64,000 nt of DNA from Antedon mediterranea (taxonomy: Eukaryota; Echinodermata; Crinoidea; Comatulida; Antedonidae), in contig NC_092671.1 in the NCBI RefSeq assembly GCF_964355755.1, positions 14,116,501 through 14,180,500 of the forward strand, written 5' to 3'. The position numbers were made by a program, and so were the translations under genes. Position 1 is the first letter of the stretch. Every line of letters begins with the position of its first letter. Shown piece by piece: positions 12,701-24,700 of the stretch. The notes beneath the pieces were generated by a model. It did not search any database, was not told the DNA's origin, and saw only the letters and a list, made by a program, of their open reading frames with translations.

Positions 12701-15700
12701 TAAAAAGATACAAATTCGTCATAAAAAATCTCCATGGATGACAGACCAACTGTTTATTAAACTTACTAGTTTAAATGGAGTTGAAGATGTACAGTAGTAA
12801 TATGATGTTCTTTAAATCTTGGCTTTTGGCTTTAAAACTTTGTGCACTTCCAAAAGAAAAGAAACCCTACTGTTTTATTTATATTAATATGTAAATGATA
12901 TACTATATTTTGTATTAATTTTAATTATTGCATGAAGGACAAATTGAAAATCTAAATTTAACAATTCAAAAAAAATGTGCGCGTAATACCTTAATTGTTT
13001 TTATTTTAAAATACCGATTAAAGGGATTTTCAATCATGTATTAATTAAATTAATTCAATTGATAAATACAGTATATACCAAAACAAACGTCACTATTTTA
13101 TTATTGCACTCTATATAATTAGGTATCCCAATGAAAGCGCACAGAGGGGTATCACTTTTGAAATATTGACGAAATTCGAAAAAGTAGTATGACTTTGATG
13201 TTAAATAAATCGTATTCAATCTTAATTAATACTTACAAAATTTATATTGTTTGAAAGTACTTGTTTTAATCTTTGTATAAGTGTGTTTATAATTAAAATT
13301 AATGAATTAGTTGCCGAGAAAATGCGATTTTAAAACGGTTCTAAAATCCCGTCGAGCCGATTTCCGCGCGTTGAAAACCTCATCGGAAAATCCCCATCAG
13401 TTTTCAAAACACGATCGCACGATTACCATTGGAGCTAGCGGATTAATTTTTGTTGTATGTTATCAGGCTTTAAATAAGCTTTAATTTGATACGAAAATCG
13501 TCTTCTATAAATAGGTTTTTCGTAACGAAAAGTCAATTTTTGTGACAAAAATCCAATTTTGATTCACCGTTTATGGAAAAATATTATGGATTTTGGTATT
13601 AAATTATAGCTAAATCTACATTGAAATCGATAAAACATAGTTTACAAACGTATTGTGCATGGTAATTGAGCGAACTACATTTTAAAATGGTGCATGAGGC
13701 GTAAATCCCGTTCAAAATTTTAAAGATCCAACCATTATAATCCGGTGAATATTGTAGTGAGTAAAATATTGTACTCTAAAATACGCGCGTGTTTGTTGTG
13801 GCGTTTTCCGTTAAATACATTAATGCACCCTATCAGCGAATGGTACGTTCCATATTTTGAACACGTTGTTTAGTTTTCCTCGCTCGAGTTCGACCGGCTC
13901 GACGCGAGATGTGTGACAGCAGCGATGTCGGAGATTGACATGTCCTTTTCCGTCGTAGAATATCTGGTTTTACACATTAATTTAACAACTTAAAATTGAT
14001 GTAATGTGCGGAAGATTTATTATGCAAGTATACAATGCAAATGCGTTAGGTTAAAATGTACCGAGGAAATTTATTAAGCTAATTTACCAACGTTACATTT
14101 GACTCTGTATACGGCGGCCGAAAGTCATTAACTGCGACCGAAATACTTTAACGGAGCGACTACTGATCGCGAGTAAGCCGTGACTTGGCCTAAACTTTAG
14201 CTCCGTATTTCAATTTAATAACGTAATAATACGAAAAGAAAACAATTTTTATAATGTTATATATACTATTCAGGTAAACAATTAATTGTTTTAATTAACA
14301 TTGATTATTTTAAATGAGTTTATTTTGACCCATATTGTGCGTTTGCCTTAAAAGAGCATATCTTATTTAGCTTAGATTTGGTGTCATAATCATATGGGCC
14401 TAAAATCTTGTTTTACGTATTCAAAAGTTATATATAATAGTATTTATGATTGAAATTATAAATATAAAGTATATTGAAATATTCTAATAATTATACTTAC
14501 CGAAAATTAGTGTAAAAGAAAGGAAACAGTACACACCGTTTTTAACATACTTTTTCATTTTTTCTTTTTATAATTTTAAATTTCACCATTAAAAAATTTT
14601 TTTTTTTTTCATATACACATCTAAAATATATTTATTAATGAAATATACACTACATTCTAACAAGTACAAAAAAAATTAAATGAATTAGTACAGTAGTTCA
14701 AAAGTTACAGATCATTGAAAAATTGCAGTTTTTTCATTTTTTAGGGAATTCCAGCAAAAATGGGCGTTAAATGCTTTCCTACCACTTTGCGGACCAATAA
14801 TTTAAAAAATAGGTTTCGTTGAGGCTCCAAAAAAAATAGAGTTGTACAACTCTGTGATATCTATAGGTTTAACAAAATTCAAAACTTTTAACTAATTATT
14901 GTAAAAGTTATAACCTTTTAAAAATGCTTCCAATTTCAACTGCAAAAAACACCATTTTTAGGCAAAAAATCGTATATTTTTTTACCACTTTAAATAACCA
15001 TAACTTTAGAACGGGTAATCGGATTTCAATCATTTAAATCGCAAAATGCTAATTACATTAAGTTCTTTATGGTTAACTGAAAGAAAATGTAAAAAAATTA
15101 ATCTGAATTTTTTCATTGGGATACCTAATATAATACATTGCTCAGATTGCCAAAACAAATACATCATTACAGTAGTACTGTACTGTATAATAATATATAT
15201 ATTAAGTAAAAATATTATAATTGGATATCACTGTTGTCATTAAAGCGTGGTTCCCACTAGCGACGCAATGCAAGGACGTAACGCAACGCAAATGAATTGA
15301 CCAATCACAAGCGATGGCTTATTCGCTTGTGATTGCTAACTGTCTAGAACTTCGCTTGTCATTGGTTAAAACGCTTGCGTTGTGTTTACGTCCCTGCGTT
15401 ATGTTCTAGTGGGAACCAAGCTTACGAGAGAATCATAGAGACACCAGTTCAGAATAAAACATGAGATGTTTTTTATATACTGTACTGTGCATTATGTTAT
15501 TTTTATTCATTGATGTGATGATTTAATAATTAATAATATATAGTAAGTAGATAAGACAAGTTAAGAATCTACGAACTTTCGTTCATGGTAATAATTTTTT
15601 GTTGACAATAATAAATTTTGATCATATATAAGCTACAGTCAGTTAGTTTTTATGGCTGCTGTAGTTTCATGTCCAGGATATGAAATTTAGCTGATTTTAG

Positions 15701-18700
15701 CTGTATCAATTAATAAAATCATATGGCTCCAAAATGTTATGAGGGGGAGGACAAACAGACACCATTTTTAACATTTGGTCTTATACTGATTAGTTCATTA
15801 CTCTTTTGTTAATTTTTTATGTAAACTACACTTGTTTATGCAGAATTTCATGTGTTTCTTACAAAACATACTTGTCATTCATTACCATGTTCACTTTCTT
15901 TAAAAGATGCAAAGCCATTGAAAAGTTCAACCAATAAAACACATCTCTGGCTCTAGCATGTTTAGTAGAACATCTCAACAATGCTTATACAGAATCATGA
16001 ATGCATTGGATAAATGAGAGCCTAGGGCAATTCAGAAAACATCTTTTTTAAAGCCAATATGTAGATTCTCTGGTAACGCATCTATCAGGCTTACCATACT
16101 TATTTTAATCCACTTTCAAATTCCAATTGTCAAGGCTGGTAAAGATTAAACAGCAGTAAAGATGGATTTGGCAAAGAAATAGGCTCATCCGTGTGAACCA
16201 TTATTCATTAAACTGATAATATCTTGTCTTATCTAGTAGACAGCAATATTCAGCTCATCTGACAGTTCATCTGTTTTACTTGCTGTATCTAAATCTTACA
16301 CGATTGTCAACGTATTTGTAAAACTAGCCGTTGTATTTAATTCATGTATTCATAACGTGTGATGATGTATTGTACTTGTCAAGACGTCGACTAGGGAAGA
16401 ACTACAGTATTTGTATTTTGTTGTGTACACTTCATTGAACCTCAACTTCTTATCACGATTTTTTTCAGTTTCATTGAATTTTTATTCAGTACAAAGCGAC
16501 AGGATTATTTTAAATTATACTTCTGATTGACTCAGGAAAGTGAATGACCCACATTTGCTTACAAAATTCTTGCTTTCCCAAATGACATAAACTAAATCAT
16601 TATAAATATTTAATTGCTTATTTTATCCTTACTAATTATATTATCAAATCAGTTTATTATATATTGACATCATTAGTGTACAGTAAGTTGAAAAGGTTCT
16701 CAGAGATCAAGCACAAAAGTTCAATTACGTCATGTGTGTTTACAAAAGATAATATATCATTAGGAAAATATTGGCTAGCAAATTATCTGTTTTTTAATTT
16801 AAAAAGGGAAAGTAATTGGAAACACACTCACAGGTATTTAGATGACGACTCTATTCTAGCCTAATCAAAACATGAGACTTTTCAAATTTATAAAAAAAGG
16901 TTACTTCTTTGCTTGCAGTAAGATTATTACTTGTATTCACCTGCCCTATCTTATATATATAATTCAAAACTTATGGCTTGATTCTGTGTACTGTGACATA
17001 AATACAATCTATGTCATGACCTTAATGAGCTTAATGATATTTTGAGCACAATTTTATGCTAAATTATGAATTTATGAATTCTAAAATAAAAGATTGTATA
17101 ATTCCACAAAGTGAAGTCTTATGATTGCTACTAATTCTTTAAATTAAACTGTTTTACATTTGCAAATCTTTTGATAGGAATTTAAAGACAGTAGTGTAGT
17201 TAAATAGTTTATAATACATAAGCTTTAAATAGTCATAAAAACATCATGATTGTTCTATTATTCTTTTAGGGGTGTTCTTCTTCAGCATTATAGTATTATC
17301 TATCTTTTACCAGGAAGTTATTTTACATTTCCCTGGGTTTTTTTTACCGTAGCCAACATTTATTGCAAAACTTTAACTTATTTTGAATCCTTACTTATAA
17401 ATCGCTTACTGCACAGTGTACTGTACAACTGTAATAACTTTTAAAATAAATATTCTGGTCTATGGCACAATCTTGGTTTATGAACATAGAAATCATACAT
17501 TTTCAAGAAACCTCCAATTTTACAATGCTTTTCAATTTTATTAACATTTTAATACAATATGTTGTTTGTATTGATTGATTGGGGAGAATATTTTCATTCA
17601 TCAAAGATGAACAGAAAACCATCGTAATATTTTGTATTAAAACTGTTTACTGTTTATACAATTAATCCACTGCTTCCATCTTTAATTAATGTCAAAAGCT
17701 ACAGTAGGCAGAATGCTAGGCCATTTATAAGGCAGTGCTTGGATTTAGCCACAGAGAAGATGATGGTACACACTACAGGTTGGCACTGGAGATCAATAAA
17801 GGCAATAACCTTATCATGGAATTCTGGATCTTGGTCCAGAATTTTTGCATACCACTTTAATTCAACCTATATCTTGGAATTCTATTTTCTAAAATTTGGT
17901 AGCGATTATAATAAAATTATAACCATCCGCAAGTAACTGATGAGGATATTGGCTTACGAACCCAAATTGGATTATCAACGCATTAATGATTACAATTTGG
18001 TTGGAGACTACTGCAAGTCTATCGCATTTTAAATAGTACGAAAAGTATCATTACAAGCCAGCCAATCATTAGTATTGTTTGATGTTCTTTATTAAGATTT
18101 AAAAAGTATTATATTCCACTTTATCCAAACTTTAAATCATGCAGACATTTGGCATCATGGTTGTAGGTGATTTTTGGAAGCTTGGTTTAAAAAAAGAATA
18201 AGCTTATACCACCTATAAATTTATGGTTTCATATTTTCGAGGTCACATATAATTAGCATCACCCACCAATCTTTTCTTGAGACCTATGCCACATCAATAC
18301 AAAACCAAACTCTGTAACAGTAAGTCTGAACAGGACCTTGTTAATGTTAGGCCTACATAATACAATCAGTTTACAGTCTCAAAAAAGGCATAAATCTATA
18401 GTCATATAGCTTGGAAGAAATCGTGATTTATTTCCTCCACTGTCATGAGAACAATTTGAATCATCAGAAATAGGTTAACTTTATTTACATCTTCAAAAAA
18501 ACAAACATACTGTATCCCTTGGAAGGTATCTAGACCTTTTATATGCAAGATGTACAATCAAAGAAACTTACTGTAGTGTATTGAGCTTTGTGTTAGCTAT
18601 TGAATTGATGGAACTCTGATTTATCTTTGTGTTTTCAGTACAATAATAAGTTTGTAAAAAATCACAACCGACCTTGTCGCTCCACAATTTAAGCTTTTGA

Positions 18701-21700
18701 AAAATTTCACCCACATATGTATGCGCGTGTTATGAAGCCAAATAACAATAAGTAATTGTTCCTCTACGCTTTTGAATGCCGGCAAAGCTAATTATTAAGT
18801 ATTTATTTTCTTATGATTCTATTATTCATTTATAGCCTTCCAGGTGCCTTGCGAATAATATAAAAACATCGTATTGTTAGATAAATAGGTACATGTATTT
18901 TGGAATTTATCAGCAAGTAAGTTCGGCATGTGGCTAACTTAAAATGAAAGTCCAGATTATTTTATAGAGACCACTCGTTTTCAAAATATTTTAAATACAA
19001 ACATATTGTTGACACCTGATTTTCCTAAGGTAATATTTTTTAAATCACACTGTATCTCTAATAAAAGGATTTCTTATTTTAATATTTTATATCAAAATAC
19101 AGAGAAAAAACCATGTAATACAGTAAAAAGGAAGGAAATAAATGTAGAATGATGGAAATAAATGATTTGATTAGCGGTACAATCTCAAAGGGCCTGTTTC
19201 TGCAGAGCAGAAATAATCGATTATAAACCGTTTATTTTTTTAATCGATTATTTTTGGGCAGCAGAAACGGCGCAAAATAAAATAACCGATTAAAAATACA
19301 CTCAATCCATTGCGTGTTTTAATCGATTATTTCTTGTTTTAACCGATTATTGTGGAGCAGTTTTGAGCTGCAACACAAATACCGATTATTGACCCCACTT
19401 TGACCTCTAGAGTATGGCAAACTCATTCACGTCTCAAAGCATGCTGTTTATTTGCGCGATATCGACGACGATCAGCAAAACAACAATCGCGATGTAGACC
19501 GAATAACAATCAAATGTTAAACATTTGATTTTTATTATTTTGTGGGGGAGAATTATACCGAGAGAATCCAGGATTCTGTGTTACAAGTACACCGCTACAT
19601 CCCACCAATCCAGGCTAACGATGTTTTACATGTCCTTTTTTAGGCCTGTTGACTTGTTTCGGTAGAAATATAGCCTTAATAGGCCTAGCAGGCCGAAGGT
19701 AGAACCAACGAACGGCGAAGCGAACTTTTCTCGCCGACATCATTATTCTGTTGTATGTGGTACGGTAGTAGGCCTAGATGTTATTTTACAAATAATAGCT
19801 TAATCCTACATGTGAGAGTTTTAGGCAGTGATAGGATGTAAACAAACCAACTCTCATCGGCCTTCCATAACTTGAACTGCGCTGTGGGGGAATGATGACG
19901 TGATTTTAAAAACCAATTACCTGAATAACCGACTTAAAGTCGTAGCAATTTTCAATTGCAACGCGATTACTTTTGTGGTTTGCGGTGACTGGAAAAAATC
20001 AATTATTTTGATTTTTTCAGCAGAAACAGACCCAAAGAGATCTCGTTCGAAAAATATCATTGCTAATAAAAAGGATTTCAAGAATGTTTTTGACAAAACT
20101 GATACTGCTAACCTCACAAGTGCTGTATAATATTTCTTAAACTAAAACTAGACATGTAACTCGTCACTTTGACGAGTTTGGTTATCCGCCGCGCAAGTGG
20201 TGCAACATTAACATTAAGGAGATAGGTTGAGGACAAAAGGAAGTGTTCACGTTGGCATTATGACCTGAACTGAAGAATATGATATGTTGTTATTGCTGAA
20301 TTTTATTATTTAAATTCATATATAGTATACACAGTATAATCTGTATCCATATCACATACAGTGACATACAGTGTAGAATAGGTGAAATTACGGGACCCGC
20401 TATTTATTGCAATTTTTAACATGTTGACGGTTTTAAAATGAAACGCGAAGGTAGAAATTCCGAAAGGAAAATATCTCAGCAACAACGTATTAGCGTGTAG
20501 AAGAAATTTGAATACGTGAAATATTGATGCGCGCTCTTTTAAATGTAATGAATTATGACGCAAAAGATGAAAATACGACCTTTTTTATTTAACTGGCCAT
20601 ATGATGACGTCACAACATCCGATGGGCAACATTTTTACATAATTTCGTATCTACAATCCAATAGCTTCCAGAAAAAGTTTTAATCGTGATTATCACATTT
20701 TATTCTTACGAGCTATAACAGATTAAAATTTACTGTAAAGATGAAATTGATGCCACACGTGATTTAAATTTTTAGGCATGATGACGTCAAAAAAATTAAA
20801 ATATTTTTAACTCATGCGAAAGATAATTGATTGACCTAGACAATATCAAAATGGGGGTGAAAATGGAAAACGAATAAGTGAAGATGCGCTCTATTCAATG
20901 TGATGAGCTATGACGAAAGATACAAAAATCCTAAATTTTATATTCGCGTGGCCATACGATGACGTCACAATGTCCGGTTAGCCATATTAATACCTGATCC
21001 GATACCTACAACTCATCTACTTCCAGAATATGTCATCCACAAAAAGTTGACCGTCTAGTTTAGAAATTACGACTGTTTAAAAAAAGGCATATTTTAAACA
21101 AATTTTTTAACCTTTTCGTAAAAAACGCGCGCAAATTGTCCAATTCGACGTGCTCGTATGACGTATCTTTTAGTCGAAATTGTTTAAAATTTGGTAAAAT
21201 TACTAGAAAAGGCTGGAAAAACATAAATCACGTGAAAAAAATACGTTTTCAATGCTACGTGCGCACCGCACACGTAAAAATGTGCGCACGCGTGGGAATT
21301 TTTGACATGCTTAAAACGACATGAAACGCGTAGAAAGTTGATTAGAAATTAATTTTGCGCATTTTGAAATTTTAAATGCGCATGCGCGCGTAACTTTGTG
21401 TAAAACACGCAATTTTTTTTCAACAGAAAGTTAGCGCATGATATAGATTAAACTTTTGCAAAGTTTCACTTTAAAATGTTATTTGGTTTTCGACATATGT
21501 TAAATATGAGAAAATCGTTAAATCACGCGTACGTCACGTTGCGCAATTGTAAACATCATGAAAAGCTTCGCTTGACGACGTTACATAAATGTCAAAATGT
21601 TAACATAGTTAACAAAATGTTATGTTTGCAAGTTTTAGAGAAAAGCGTTACACAAAAATCATACAGAAAGAAAGAAGATTAAGAAAAAGATGATGATGAT

Positions 21701-24700
21701 TTCGTACAATCACAAGAGGTTATCCTGCAACTTCGTTGCGGATAACCAATAATTCCAGCAGCCTGGATGGAATGATTTATGACACATAAAAAAATACCAA
21801 TGAAGTTTACAGTGCATGTCAACAAAGTATCACAATTGTGTTGGAGGCACTACAAAATAATCGTGGCTTAAAAGGAAGGAATTGAATAATTATAAAAAAG
21901 AAGCTTTCTTTAACAAACTTAAAAAGACTATCAACAACTAATAGAATGGTTCCCTAAGGTAAAAGAGTTTATTTAAGTCTGACCGTAACTTCAACTTTAA
22001 TAAATAATAAGTTCATGTCCTAAGCCCCATGATAACGCAAATGCGTATACAATTTAAGCTCTTTTTAACAATTGTATCTCCTTAGGCATCCACTAAATTG
22101 GTGTGTTTTTTTCTAAATTAAATTTGGGGTCATTGAGTAATTTTCTACCACAACAAAGTCAGTGATAGAATATATTTTAGTTATTGAAAATATATATTTA
22201 TGATGCAATTATATAAACTACCTCACATTGTAATTTAACGCTTTTCAGAACGATAACCTCAAATGTAACGCAATAAGTTTAGTGCTGGCAGTAATAATAA
22301 TTTCAAGTTGATTTTTTCACAATAAATTAAATAAACAGTTTTCAGTTTCTGTAAGAATGTTTTATATTTTCAGTTCTATTTATTGTGTTGAGCATATTAC
22401 CATGGTAATCAAAAAAAGAAAACAACAGCATGGGCCCTACCACTATTTTATGCCAGATTGGTTAATAATGGTTTGTCCATTTATATTTTAAAATAAATGT
22501 ATATACATATATGTTTATCTGAGATGATTTTGTTCATCTCTTCTTAGCAACAAGATATCACATCTTCATAAATATGCAAATTCAATAAAAACATTGACGT
22601 TTTACATTTAAAATCTTTGTTACGGTACATTAAAATGTCAATTAAATAGAAATGATGTGTTTAAAGTGACAATAAATGGTGATTTCCCGTCTCAAGAGAT
22701 ACAGTATAATAACAAAAACAAGGATAAAACATTCATTAAACTGCATTTTACTTCAATTATAAAATTCGCATTTGCATTTTAGGATTTTCTTGAATGATCT
22801 TTAGTTTCACAACTACTGGTTTTTTTTAGATTAACTAATTTTTTTTTAGATATGGTGTTTTCTGCAATCAATTTTGGTGCACACTATGATTTTTAATAAT
22901 AGGCTCTATCTAGGTTTCTCTCTGAATCACTGTACTATACATGAGTTAAAGTCATCAGTGACATTTCAAATATTGTACAGTATAATATTATATTAATAAT
23001 AATTAATAATATAATATTGTAATGATTTAAATATACCTACATTGTATTAATGGATAGGTCACTTCTATGTCAGTGCTAGTATCAACCACAATATCTGTCC
23101 AGTCTATTGAAGGGGCATGGCAAAGCTCAGAATTTTCAAAAATCAACACGCCGCCTGTTGTAATTTCTGAAAAATAAAAGCAATAAAATCGGTACATACA
23201 GTAAAATAGGCAGTATTCCACGTTTCAAATTGTAAATTAGTAAAAGTCGGTTTATAAATACTTTATTCTATAAATCACAGGTACCCAACAGATGAAGTGT
23301 TTAATTAACTGGTTACTTGAATGTTATTATCTATACCTGTATTATCAGTATCTAGATAAAGGTGTGGTGAACTCTTTTTAATTTTTTGAAGAAAATAATC
23401 TGGGGCCTTTAAATGATAATTTCTACTTTTGAGAGAATTTTTCATTTTTAAGAATTCAGTTTCTCCACTGTCATCAGGAATTGATGACAAATTAAGAGAC
23501 GGCTTTAAGGTCTATTGATGACTACGAGTGTATCATCATTGCTTGCTATTATTCACTTAAAATTCATAACCACAGCAACAGGATCAAGGGGACAATACAT
23601 TAATACAAAGACAGGAAAGCCTCTATGAAAGACACAAGGCCAAATATGTGTGTAAAACATGGTTAAATCATATTTCCATATCCAATAGAGATTAGGTTTC
23701 CTTGTGGGATTATCATCAAATACAGTGTATACAGTATACTGTATAACTATAAATCAAATACTGTTTGGGCTTAGTGTAGTATGGAATGTAGGCCTATGGT
23801 CATGTTTAGAAGGTACCATTCCTACTACAAACATATGTAATGTTTTAAATGTATCTTGGGGTGGGTCAAACTTATAAAATCTTTCCAACTTATATGACTC
23901 TCCTCCCACATGATTACTACTTAATACTATTTATTATCATGTATGTATATTGTGTAAATAAAATTAAATTGAAATATGTGAAAAAATTATTGTTGTACAC
24001 AGGTCATAAATTTAACATAAAGAATAAATTCAATGTTGAGAAATTGCACTGTATTGTAAAAGATATAAGTTCAAATTTTCAGAATTTCAATACACACACA
24101 CTAATTGAAAATAGAAATACAGTGTACGCTCAAAATAATGATAAAGTACAGAAAAAAATATAATCAAACACGGTAATGGGAATAATTTCAGTCAGTGTAG
24201 CATATAGCAAAAAGCTTAATGTATATTAACAACCATTTTGCTGTACACATTTATGAAATTGTGTAGCAAAAAATATATTACAAAACTATGTTTCTCGACT
24301 CAAAAAATCAGTTTGATAATAGCAATATTGCTAAACAAAATGTTAAATTTTTCCCTGCTGTATCTTAAAATGTTAGTATCAAATCAAAATGAGACTGCAT
24401 TTGATGCAGTTTTAAGCCATAAATCATATGACTATTACAGAGTAGAGTGTACAAACAACACAGTATTAAGAAAGATTAACAAAAACATAAAAAATGATTT
24501 TGTAAAAGATTGTACAGTAAATGCTTCTAGATTTAGTCATAAAAACAATTTACAAATCTGCATGTTAATAACACTTCTTACTACTGTACAGTATAGTGTA
24601 CAGTAGACACATCCCAGGTACACACCTACAGTACTACTGTACACAGGGTTAAAAAGCTATCTCTGCATCTGTAGTTTATCATCCCTATCTTCATATGCTT

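Noticed and set aside
23037-23166. Alternative end of the L1 exon at 23037
   Set aside because: Joining from 23037 to the next exon gives an in-frame stop at once; the donor at 23041 restores QCDDCDSNC.
23305-23513. Candidate extra ErbB exon between the two L1 exons
   Set aside because: A plausible donor exists, but no acceptor gives the phase 1-1 needed; the neighbouring exons already join to an unbroken L1 domain.
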